Shown piece by piece: positions 1-3,815 of a stretch of 5,383 nt of DNA (within the stretch, counting starts at the first letter, position 1; every line of letters begins with the position of its first letter). The position numbers and the translations under genes are program-made. Source of the DNA: Nitrososphaeraceae archaeon (GTDB lineage Archaea > Thermoproteota > Nitrososphaeria > Nitrososphaerales > Nitrososphaeraceae); assembly GCA_025449515.1 (NCBI GenBank), contig JANWJI010000030.1, forward strand, positions 1-5,383, written 5' to 3'. Under the pieces are notes generated by a model that was not told the origin of the DNA, did not search any database, and worked only from the letters and a program-made list of their open reading frames with translations.

Positions 1-51
1 TCTCGCAATGTCAAGTGCAAGCATGTATATGCAATTGAATTTTATCGCCAT
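1..51 (-). CDS. Possible 5' end of a gene running off the left edge
   Basis: On the minus strand an ATG at 51-49 opens a frame with no stop to position 1: MAIKFNCIYMLALDIAR (17 residues). The preceding codons in this frame, back to a TAA, also read without a stop. A TATA-like palindrome at 85-94 would place a transcript start near 64, giving a leader of about 13 nt. The stretch is too short to recognise a family or to exclude a chance open frame. The overlapping 17-residue frame from the ATG at 64 fits the leaderless spacing better but stops inside the window. Confidence 0.2.
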   Translation of the reverse strand, partial: MAIKFNCIYMLALDIAR

Positions 52-84
52 CAAAGCGCGACATTTTAGTTCACTCAATTATGT

Positions 85-102
85 AACTATAGTTGTAGTT
101 AC
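85..102 (-). promoter_or_regulatory. Palindromic TATA-like element, possible leaderless promoter
   Basis: AACTATAGTT (85-94) is a perfect 10-bp palindrome, nested in a 7-bp inverted repeat GTAACTA/TAGTTAC (83-89 and 96-102). The centre of CTATAG lies 26 bp upstream of an ATG on the minus strand at 64-62, the spacing expected for an archaeal TATA box with a leaderless start. That ATG opens only a 17-residue frame (MSRFDGDKIQLHIHACT, TGA at 13-11). A second ATG at 51-49 is in another frame that stays open to the left edge (17 codons). It is therefore unclear which frame, if either, the promoter serves. Confidence 0.3.
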
Positions 103-146
103 TATTTTACTGTTATTAATGAACAATATAAAAGAATCAAGCAAAG

Positions 147-226
147 TTATTTAGTAATCTCGGAAATAGCATCTTCTATTTCGTTATGAAATATTTCACA
201 TTAAAACCTTTTTCTGGATCGAGAGA
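147..226 (-). pseudogene. Possible frameshifted gene remnant (two overlapping protein-like frames)
   Basis: Two overlapping minus-strand frames read like one protein cut by a frameshift. One gives SLDPEKGFNVKYFITK and stops with TAG at 178-176. The other, one frame over, gives EIFHNEIEDAISEITK and stops with TAA at 149-147. A single shift near 185-195 would join KYF to HNEIED in one continuous, charged and plausibly helical segment. Neither frame has a convincing start, and a stop precedes each. Short AT-rich sequence can produce such peptides by chance, so this is a suggestion of decayed coding sequence only. I recognise no family. Confidence 0.22.
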
Positions 227-239
227 TCAAATATATAGA

Positions 240-407
240 CTAACTGCTTGGTATACATAGACAATGCTGATAGTATTCTATGTGTCTCTCATTAGGCGCG
301 CGCCAAATATGGCAATTCAACAAATATGAGCTGCTGAATTGAAGCACCATCACAAACTCAGCAGTAGATCTACCTGGAAATATATCTAACGATTCATCTA
401 TCCACAT
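240..407 (-). CDS. Uncertain 55-codon ORF, in frame after the stop of the upstream CPIC gene
   Basis: After the TAA at 434-432 that ends the CPIC protein, the same minus-strand frame stays open for 63 codons to a TAG at 242-240, with an ATG at 407-405 (MWIDESLDIFPGRSTAEF near its start). In sequence this AT-rich, 63 stop-free codons should arise by chance in roughly 1% of tries (my rough estimate). The first half looks protein-like (VQLSGRMWIDESLD..., ...AEFVMVLQF); the second half less so. Either this is a small separate gene or the TAA is a nonsense mutation in a once longer gene. There is no clear TATA box just upstream of the ATG. The GC-only motif at 295-304 lies inside the frame. No family recognised. 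Confidence 0.25.
   Translation of the reverse strand: MWIDESLDIFPGRSTAEFVMVLQFSSSYLLNCHIWRAPNERHIEYYQHCLCIPSS
255..283. repeat. Inverted repeat with 7-bp arms
   Basis: ACATAGA (255-261) and TCTATGT (277-283) are perfect inverted copies separated by 15 nt. The GC-only motif at 295-304 begins 11 bp further right. This could be a weak hairpin or operator. No T run follows on either strand, so it is not a convincing terminator. Confidence 0.35.
295..304. repeat. GC-only palindromic motif, copy 1 (GGCGCGCGCC)
   Basis: This 10-bp self-complementary GC run sits in strongly AT-rich sequence. It shares the core GGCGCGC with copies at 1257-1264 and 2671-2678. On the right it runs into GCCAAATATGGC (302-313), itself a small inverted repeat (GCCA/TGGC). 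No function is assigned. Confidence 0.6.
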
Positions 408-431
408 ACGCCCTGATAATTGTACTTGATC

Positions 432-575
432 TTATTCTTCGAAGAAAGGTCTAAACTGAACATCATATCCAGGAGAGTTGTTTGCAAATTGCTTTATCGT
501 GATCATTTTGCATATTTTATCTTGCAACTCGGAATGTTCACTCAATTTCTTTTTACAAATAGGACATAATGCCAT
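432..575 (-). CDS. Small CPIC-motif protein (putative zinc-binding), 47 aa
   Basis: This minus-strand frame gives a 47-residue protein from ATG 575-573, or 49 residues from ATG 581-579, ending at TAA 434-432. Near the N-terminus it carries CPIC, a lysine-rich turn, a His and a further Cys (Cys3, Cys6, His13, Cys21 counted from the 575 start). This is enough for one zinc site of C2HC type but matches no standard finger spacing I know. The remainder (KMITIKQFANNSPGYDVQF...) is soluble and ends in two glutamates. The frame can be extended to a TTG at 629, but that would place the TATA-like box at 607-615 inside the gene; the box favours a start at 581 or 575. The frame continues open after the stop, so this may be the front part of a truncated gene. 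No family recognised. Confidence 0.5.
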   Translation of the reverse strand: MALCPICKKKLSEHSELQDKICKMITIKQFANNSPGYDVQFRPFFEE

Positions 576-606
576 ATACATTACAAGATAACAACAAATC
601 AAGAGG

Positions 607-615
607 TATTTATTA
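607..615 (-). promoter_or_regulatory. TATA-like box for the CPIC gene
   Basis: On the minus strand TAATAAATA (615-607), centred near 611, lies 30 bp before the ATG at 581 and 36 bp before the ATG at 575. With the usual archaeal distance, transcription would start near 585 and leave a leader of only 4-10 nt. There is no Shine-Dalgarno sequence. Confidence 0.45.
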
Positions 616-641
616 GATCTATTACGCAATTAGAAGGTTAG

Positions 642-758
642 CTAAACTAGACTTCGAACAGGATATTTGGCTAATATTTCTCTGATGTCATTTAGAAGTT
701 TGTCTAAAAAGCCTTTCAATGAATAGTAGTAAGAATTAGACTTTAGATTATTCGCAGA
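642..758 (-). pseudogene. Possible gene remnant (38-codon protein-like frame without a start)
   Basis: A minus-strand frame is open for 38 codons after a TGA (761-759) and ends at TAG 644-642. It contains a convincingly amphipathic stretch, SLKGFLDKLLNDIREILAKY, followed by PVRSLV and the stop. There is no ATG; the only candidate start is a TTG at 719-717, with no TATA box at the right place. Just upstream, in another frame, lies a second protein-like run (see 743-886), so the two may be pieces of one gene broken by a frameshift. An 11-bp sequence here (CTAAAAAGCCT, 704-714) recurs at 1167-1177, each followed on its right by TTCAATGA. No family recognised. Confidence 0.25.
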
Positions 759-886
759 TCAATATATCTTAAATGACCAGCGATCTGACGTTGATATTTT
801 TCACCGTTAGGACCAAGCAGTCTAATCATTCTCCTTTTACGCAGTGTCTAAATTCCAGCATGTGGAGATCGTGATGATAAAGACAT
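743..886 (-). pseudogene. In-frame continuation of the 887-1108 ORF with an internal TAG
   Basis: Directly after the TAA of the 887-1108 ORF an ATG follows in the same frame (886-884). It reads MSLSSRSPHAGI, a TAG (850-848), then TLRKRRMIRLLGPNGEKYQR and about 15 further codons to a TAA at 745-743. The second part is basic and protein-like, and the RKRRMIRLLG run is vaguely reminiscent of the N-terminal part of some DNA-binding or HNH proteins, but I see no HNH histidines or zinc cysteines. Stop-to-stop lengths here (12 and 34 codons) are not exceptional for AT-rich DNA. A decayed gene is possible; chance is also possible. Confidence 0.22.
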
Positions 887-1108
887 TTATGTAATCGCAA
901 ATACTTCTGCATAGACCAAGTTTCCCATATTAAATCGTGCAGTATTACCACCTGATTTCGTACAGTCATATATTCCATGGAATTTAATTCCTACACACGC
1001 TAGTGACGAACCGTTAATCATACTTGCTGGCATTACGAAGTAGCCTGCATCTATGGTTCGATTCGTATCTTGAGATATATAGTTTATAAAGTACACAAGC
1101 ACGGGCAT
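887..1108 (-). CDS. Hypothetical protein, 73 aa, unrecognised
   Basis: This minus-strand ORF runs from ATG 1108-1106 to TAA 889-887. The product has a hydrophobic first 10 residues (VLVYFINYI) too short for a normal membrane helix, then a glycine- and serine-rich middle with two cysteines (...SLACVGIKFHGIYDCTKSGG, Cys38 and Cys49), compatible with a small beta-rich domain. No family recognised. Upstream, AAAGGAGA (1128-1121) is a Shine-Dalgarno-like run about 12 nt before the ATG, rather far. TTATAG near 1162 could be a TATA box giving a leader near 28 nt. Three stops (TAG TGA TAG) directly precede the ATG in frame, so the start cannot be further upstream. The same frame resumes after the stop. 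It could be a real small gene or the only intact piece of a decaying one. Confidence 0.38.
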   Translation of the reverse strand: MPVLVYFINYISQDTNRTIDAGYFVMPASMINGSSLACVGIKFHGIYDCTKSGGNTARFNMGNLVYAEVFAIT

Positions 1109-1159
1109 CTATCACTAGGTTCTCCTTTGTCTGCATCCAGACAAACTAAGAGCTTGGTC

Positions 1160-1344
1160 CTATAAGCTAAAAAGCCTCGATATTTTATTAGTTAGCCATT
1201 CAATGATCTTATGTTGTGATAGCAGCAATGTCATGATTAAAGGCTCACCAGGAAAAGGCGCGCCCTTGCATTAATGACACTAGCATATTTGTGACAATCG
1301 TGTAATACAACACCGCTATCTACATTGCTATCTATTGCAATGGA
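1160..1344 (-). pseudogene. Possible frameshifted gene, broken at a GGCGCGCC run
   Basis: One minus-strand frame (1344 to TAA 1239-1237) contains VVLHDCHKYASVINARA and then degenerates. A second frame (TAA 1273-1271 to TAG 1162-1160) gives APFPGEPLIMTLLLSQHK and, after it, IIEWLTNKISRLFSL before the stop. Removing two bases from the GGCGCGCC run (1257-1264) joins the two into one continuous protein-like sequence of about 60 residues, with the junction ...NARA-PFPGE... inside the run. This fits expansion of a GC dinucleotide tract in a former gene. There is no good start: the first frame overlaps the end of the 1332-1718 gene and lacks an ATG. Family unknown; coding nature is inference only. 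Confidence 0.28.
1257..1264. repeat. GC-only palindromic motif, copy 2 (GGCGCGCC)
   Basis: A perfect 8-bp palindrome in AT-rich sequence, flanked by loosely inverted TGTCAT (1229-1234) and ATGACA (1274-1279). It is related to the copies at 295-304 and 2671-2678. It is the exact point where two protein-like minus-strand frames would join after loss of two bases. Confidence 0.6.
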
Positions 1345-1718
1345 TTAACAGAATGTCCAACTACCTTATTACCTTTCATTATAGTACAACATGCACATTT
1401 TTGATTCAGACATACTTCTGCTTGTTCATGATTGCAGATAGAACATATACACTGCTTTTGCAGTTGGTGTTGGACAAAATGATGATTATTATTACTACCA
1501 AGATCACTAAATGTATTCCCATCCTTTTGCTGCTGTAGCTGTCGTTGTTGTCTTGATTTATCACTAACATATAACCACAATAAAATCAAAGGTATTCCTA
1601 ATGCAAAGAATATGCCTATTGTTCGTACTGGAATACGCAATACAAATAGAAATATTCCAAAACATAACGTAGCTAAGCCAAGAGCTAAAACCCAACGGGT
1701 TGTAAGGCTTTCTACCAT
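1332..1718 (-). CDS. Two-helix membrane protein with C-terminal seven-cysteine (putative metal-binding) domain
   Basis: A 128-residue protein from ATG 1718-1716 to TAG 1334-1332. Two hydrophobic helices (about residues 9-27 and 34-51) form a hairpin with a short basic turn (RIPVR). The positive charges after helix 2 (DKSRQQRQ) suggest that the tail is cytoplasmic. A glutamine/asparagine-rich, probably disordered linker (57-88) leads to a compact domain with Cys90, 92, 95, 103, 108, 110 and 111 (pattern CxCx2C, x7, Cx4CxCC), then a basic tail ending in NPLQ. Seven cysteines could hold one or two zinc ions or an Fe-S cluster. I believe similar Cys-rich, NPLQ-ending small proteins occur in Nitrososphaeria, but this is memory, not a search. 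The role is unknown. The start is well supported by the TATA box at 1743-1753 and implies a near-leaderless mRNA. Confidence 0.82.
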   Translation of the reverse strand: MVESLTTRWVLALGLATLCFGIFLFVLRIPVRTIGIFFALGIPLILLWLYVSDKSRQQRQLQQQKDGNTFSDLGSNNNHHFVQHQLQKQCICSICNHEQAEVCLNQKCACCTIMKGNKVVGHSVNPLQ

Positions 1719-1742
1719 CTATGGAATTCAAGCGCCTCTATA

Positions 1743-1753
1743 GGATATATAAT
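1743..1753 (-). promoter_or_regulatory. TATA box for the Cys-domain membrane protein
   Basis: ATTATATATCC on the minus strand, centred at 1748, lies 30 bp before the ATG at 1718. A transcript would start about four bases before the start codon, so it is essentially leaderless. The box begins three bases after the stop of the upstream gene (1756), so the two genes are packed tightly yet appear separately promoted. Confidence 0.65.
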
Positions 1754-1755
1754 CA

Positions 1756-2100
1756 CTATCTGATATATGGGCTTTCTCCTTCAATCTGATGTTCTACTTC
1801 TTCTTTTTCTGTACTATCATCTGCTGTTGAGAGTAGTCTTTTTCTTTTCCTTCGTAATTTCCTTACTTCTTCAAGTATTTCTCTTAATTGTTCTTCAGAA
1901 ATCTTCGATATTTTGGAGTCGCATTCCATACCTTTTGCATCTAGAACTTCTTCTGTTAGCCCAATGATCTCATCCTTATGCTGCTCTTCTTCTATAGTTA
2001 GCATATTATGACTTCTAAATCGAAAGTAGGCAAATTCGCTCATTATTATGACCGCTACTATTATTACAATAAGCTGGTTATTATTGATCTTGTCTTGCAC
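1756..2100 (-). CDS. Membrane-anchored charged helical protein, 114 aa
   Basis: The frame runs from GTG 2100-2098 to TAG 1758-1756. An in-frame stop lies three codons before the GTG and there is no in-frame ATG before residue 20, so GTG is the likely start; starting at Met20 would delete the membrane segment. One hydrophobic helix (about residues 9-27, LIVIIVAVIIMSEFAYF) is followed by a basic FRFRSH stop-transfer signal, so the tail is probably cytoplasmic. The rest is strongly charged and helical: an acidic stretch (36-53), a possible coiled coil (68-90) ending in the basic run KLRRKRKRLL, and an acidic end (...DSTEKEEVEH...). Such a basic patch could contact nucleic acid or phospholipid, but no family is recognised. 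It lies 94 bp downstream of the 2195-2500 gene and 37 bp before the next. Confidence 0.7.
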   Translation of the reverse strand: MQDKINNNQLIVIIVAVIIMSEFAYFRFRSHNMLTIEEEQHKDEIIGLTEEVLDAKGMECDSKISKISEEQLREILEEVRKLRRKRKRLLSTADDSTEKEEVEHQIEGESPYIR

Positions 2101-2115
2101 TGCATCTCAGAAACG

Positions 2116-2125
2116 ATATAATTAA
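2116..2125 (-). promoter_or_regulatory. TATA-like box for the 114 aa membrane protein
   Basis: TTAATTATAT on the minus strand (2125-2116) is the best AT box before the GTG at 2100. Its centre is only about 20 bp away, a little short for a leaderless start. A second candidate, AAATATTT (2150-2143), would give a leader near 20 nt. Which one is used cannot be decided from sequence. Confidence 0.35.
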
Positions 2126-2194
2126 CACTAGACAAAAACATCAAATATTTAACGTACAGTTTTGCTAACGCTGGCGAGCTTTGAACCGACATAA

Positions 2195-2500
2195 TCATTG
2201 TCTTTGCTTCTGCAACATTTTACATTCAGATAATTTAATGATCAGTTCATTTATCATCTTTTGCTGCTGCAATACTAAGAGCATGAATAACGATTCAGCT
2301 GAAAAGCATTCACCTTTGGAGATAACAGCTCTCATATAGTATCTATTGTGTCCACATTCAGAAAGCATCTCATTAAAGAGAAGTGCCTTTTCTTCCCTTA
2401 GAGTATATTCAAAGTCTTTCCATGATTTGATCTCTTTGGCTAAGATATCAACGTTGTCTTTTTCTTCTTTTTGTTCATTTTTGGACACTTCCATTATCAT
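2195..2500 (-). CDS. Soluble all-helical conserved-type hypothetical protein, 101 aa
   Basis: The frame runs from ATG 2500-2498 (or ATG 2494-2492, two codons in) to TGA 2197-2195. The first 20 residues are a lysine/glutamate-rich, probably disordered tail. The rest looks all-helical: SWKDFEYTLREEKALLFNEM (26-45), a short loop with Cys49 and a His-Asn-Arg-Tyr turn, then FSAESLFMLLVLQQQKMINE (66-85) with a heptad-like hydrophobic pattern suited to a helix pair or dimer. No transmembrane segment, signal peptide or catalytic motif is visible. The 'KALLFNEMLSEC' and 'FSAESLFMLL' blocks look like conserved cores and I have an impression of similar proteins in Nitrososphaeria, not verified. Function unknown. 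A TATA box at 2519-2528 fits a leaderless start at either Met. Confidence 0.75.
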   Translation of the reverse strand: MIMEVSKNEQKEEKDNVDILAKEIKSWKDFEYTLREEKALLFNEMLSECGHNRYYMRAVISKGECFSAESLFMLLVLQQQKMINELIIKLSECKMLQKQRQ

Positions 2501-2518
2501 CTTGAAGCATTTACATTC

Positions 2519-2528
2519 TTTTTAATAA
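2519..2528 (-). promoter_or_regulatory. TATA box for the 101 aa protein
   Basis: TTATTAAAAA on the minus strand (2528-2519) is centred 23-24 bp before the first ATG and 29-30 bp before the second. It closely resembles the box before the SnoaL-like gene (TTATTAAAATA), so these two genes share a promoter type. No Shine-Dalgarno sequence is seen. Confidence 0.55.
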
Positions 2529-2536
2529 CAGAACCA

Positions 2537-2609
2537 CAAATGGAGAGACCTAGGGATGCATATTTGTTGAAATATGCCAAGCGTTGCTCGTGAGCGTGAT
2601 CTCCATTTG
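2537..2609 (-). ncRNA. Candidate structured RNA or nested inverted-repeat element
   Basis: Perfect 10-bp inverted arms (2537-2546 and 2600-2609, CAAATGGAGA/TCTCCATTTG) enclose 53 bp. Inside lies a perfect 8-bp hairpin with a 4-nt loop (2558-2577, GCATATTT/AAATATGC) and a small GCT/AGC hairpin (2586-2595). A further 7-bp pair, AAGCGTT (2579-2585) with AACGCTT (2619-2625), crosses the outer stem and would form a pseudoknot or an alternative fold. A TATA-like ATTTTATC on the minus strand (2634-2627) could start transcription near the outer arm, though the spacing is slightly short. The strand is a guess. A palindromic protein-binding site or a small miniature transposable element (arms as terminal repeats) would look the same. 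No known RNA family is recognised. Confidence 0.33.
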
Positions 2610-2670
2610 GTCAGGTCTAACGCTTAGATAAAATCGAAGAGAAGACAGCCAGGATGCCTTGCTATAGGTA

Positions 2671-2678
2671 GGCGCGCT
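2671..2678. repeat. GC-only motif, copy 3 (GGCGCGCT)
   Basis: This shares seven of eight bases with the GGCGCGCC copy at 1257-1264. It lies in the gap between the 101 aa gene and the SnoaL-like gene. On the minus strand it is codons 2-4 of a 43-codon ORF (2550-2681) that I do not regard as a gene. Confidence 0.5.
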
Positions 2679-2769
2679 CATTCAATATGTTAAGGACAGT
2701 ATCTGTTTAGAACATTAGGTTTGTCCAACTTACCTTCCAGTGTTGATTAATGCAAACGACAAACATGGC

Positions 2770-3189
2770 TCAGGATTGGGTCCTCAACTGTTCTATCAGT
2801 GACTTCATATCCACCACATTCCAACGTTCTATGACTTTTGCATCACGAAAAGAAAATACTGTCATACCATTAACCCTGAATTGTTTATCAGTTGGTCGAA
2901 GACCCTCAAATTGACCTTTGTGGGTTCCAGATAAATTGTATCTGCATGCCACCTTATTTCCTTCGATTACAATATCATCAAAAGTGATTGTTATATCAGG
3001 GAATGCTTTCCACAGGAGATAAATGAATTGTTTAAAACTTTCCTTGTTCGCTGGTTGATTTGGAGGAAAATCATGAAAAGTCAAGGAATCATCATAAAAA
3101 TCAAAGTAAGATAATTCCCTACGCTGTGGATCGTTAAACGTGTCTGCCAATCGTCGGACAACTCCTCTTAAAGACTCGACTGATGACAT
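2770..3189 (-). CDS. SnoaL-like (NTF2-fold) ester cyclase family protein
   Basis: This is a 139-residue protein from ATG 3189-3187 to TGA 2772-2770, the usual length of a single SnoaL-like domain. The pattern is typical: an N-terminal helix (VESLRGVVRRLADTF), the short segment FYDDSLTFHD, a helix ending in FIYLLWKAFPDITITFDDI (55-73), the strand VIEGNKVACRYNLSGTHKG (74-92), then GLRPTDKQFRVNGMTVFSF (97-115) and the closing strand-helix ERWNVVDMKSLIEQL (121-135). Family members bind hydrophobic or polyketide-like substrates; Asp127 in the W-x3-D motif and His90 are candidate polar pocket residues by analogy. The actual substrate is unknown, and lone SnoaL-like genes often have no assigned role. 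The frame extends to a TTG at 3246, but the TATA box at 3208-3218 lies inside that extension, so the ATG at 3189 (or 3192) is preferred. Confidence 0.88.
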   Translation of the reverse strand: MSSVESLRGVVRRLADTFNDPQRRELSYFDFYDDSLTFHDFPPNQPANKESFKQFIYLLWKAFPDITITFDDIVIEGNKVACRYNLSGTHKGQFEGLRPTDKQFRVNGMTVFSFRDAKVIERWNVVDMKSLIEQLRTQS

Positions 3190-3207
3190 CATAGGGGTAT
3201 GTATAGG

Positions 3208-3218
3208 TATTTTAATAA
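3208..3218 (-). promoter_or_regulatory. TATA box for the SnoaL-like gene
   Basis: TTATTAAAATA on the minus strand (3218-3208), centred at 3213, is 24 bp before the ATG at 3189 and 21 bp before the ATG at 3192. It predicts a leaderless transcript and argues against the upstream TTG start at 3246. Confidence 0.55.
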
Positions 3219-3285
3219 GTTTTTCTACGTTTGCATTGCATTCCAAGATGCTTAAAAGAAAGAAATAGACATTCCAGATGAATTA

Positions 3286-3300
3286 ATATTTGCCAAATAT
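3286..3300. promoter_or_regulatory. Palindrome ATATTTGCCAAATAT, operator-like
   Basis: Perfect 7-bp inverted arms ATATTTG/CAAATAT around a single C, a shape typical of a dimeric regulator site. It lies about 95 bp upstream of the SnoaL-like start and 515 bp upstream of the transporter. A half-site-like GGCAAATATCT recurs at 3507-3517, and CCAAATATGG occurs at 303-312. The regulator is unknown. Confidence 0.35.
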
Positions 3301-3524
3301 CTCAAAGCAAACTAAGACGCATGTCTCTGTATCATTCCTAGGAGCTTCCTCATCTAAACCTTATACAAGAATGAAATGGTAGATCGGAATTATTGAAACT
3401 GATGAATTCCCCTTCAAATATGTGTGTTCATAAGTGACCAATGACCAGTAATATATTAGCAACATTAAGTTGTGACTAATATTTCCTCAATTTGTGGACT
3501 AATCCTGGCAAATATCTAGACTGC

Positions 3525-3539
3525 TACCGATACTCGGTA
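3525..3539. promoter_or_regulatory. Palindrome TACCGATACTCGGTA, operator-like or small hairpin
   Basis: Perfect 6-bp arms TACCGA/TCGGTA are separated by TAC. The arms contain CCG/CGG, which stands out in AT-rich sequence. It is about 275 bp upstream of the transporter ATPase gene, far for a simple operator of the start proposed here. A metal-responsive repressor site is one possibility by context, but I know no matching consensus. Confidence 0.35.
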
Positions 3540-3612
3540 CATTGAGAATCCTTTTAAAAATAGATTGACAGAGTTCGAGATGTAGTTATAACTGACAACA
3601 CCTTATGTTCTA

Positions 3613-3620
3613 TTTTTTTT
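3613..3620 (+). terminator. T8 run, possible plus-strand archaeal terminator
   Basis: Eight consecutive T on the plus strand are the kind of signal archaeal RNA polymerase stops at. No plus-strand gene ends nearby, so it would have to end a non-coding transcript starting in the same intergenic region (for example around the 3525-3539 hairpin). It may simply be an AT-rich tract. Confidence 0.2.
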
Positions 3621-3776
3621 ATGAGATAATATTAATTCACTGACTGTATACTGAAAGCCTTCAATATAGGGAGAATTTTGAGAATCTGTTCAAAGCTAAT
3701 TCTTATCTGAACTCCAACATTTTTAAATGGCAATCAATTAATATTATTGGGTAAAGTTGACGATATTGCAGGATAG

Positions 3777-3784
3777 TAATAAAG
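3777..3784 (+). promoter_or_regulatory. TATA-like box for the metal-transport operon
   Basis: TAATAAAG, centred near 3780, lies about 35 bp before the ATG at 3816. It predicts a transcript start near 3807 with a 9-nt leader. GAGG directly abuts the ATG and is too close to act as a Shine-Dalgarno sequence. A weaker alternative is the AT-rich tract near 3738-3749. Confidence 0.35.
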
Positions 3785-3815
3785 GCCTATTCGTTAAGGG
3801 AACTGGGGTCTGAGG

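Larger units (their letters stand above)
3219..3815. other. Long divergent intergenic region without a gene
   Basis: About 600 bp between the minus-strand SnoaL-like gene and the plus-strand transporter operon hold no ORF I can support on either strand; stops are frequent in all frames. It contains two short palindromes (3286-3300 and 3525-3539), a run of eight T (3613-3620), several AT-rich boxes (for example TTTTAAAAA near 3552-3560 and ATTAATATTATT near 3738-3749), and the near-repeat TGTGACTAAT (3471-3480) / TGTGGACTAAT (3493-3503). The length is unusual beside the 37-94 bp gaps elsewhere, so a regulatory region or an unannotated RNA is possible. Confidence 0.6.

Noticed and set aside
576..629. 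Upstream TTG start for the CPIC protein adding a hydrophobic N-terminus
   Set aside because: The extension contains the TATA-like box at 607-615; starting at 581 or 575 fits a leaderless or near-leaderless transcript.
1055..1064. GGTTCGATTC resembling a tRNA T-loop
   Set aside because: The flanking bases do not form a T-stem and no acceptor, D or anticodon arm can be built around it. The similar TTGAACC at 2181-2187 fails for the same reason.
240..1108. Recoded stop codons (programmed readthrough) across several left-side ORFs
   Set aside because: The interrupting stops are of mixed types (TAA, TAG) and some pieces are in different frames, which fits decay better than recoding of one codon.
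1335..1538. Plus-strand ORF opposite the Cys-domain gene
   Set aside because: It lies antisense to the convincing 1332-1718 gene, has low-complexity content and lacks a promoter; it is a shadow frame.
1767..1967. Plus-strand Leu/Phe-rich ORF
   Set aside because: It is antisense to the charged coiled-coil part of the 1756-2100 gene; Lys/Glu codons read backwards give Leu/Phe runs, so the apparent membrane protein is an artefact.
2550..2681. Minus-strand 43-codon ORF beginning MSAPTYSKASW
   Set aside because: No TATA box at the right distance, a TGA directly before the ATG, and it runs through the nested inverted repeats; a chance frame seems more likely.
3190..3246. Upstream TTG start for the SnoaL-like protein
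   Set aside because: The extra 19 residues precede the usual domain start and cover the TATA box at 3208-3218.
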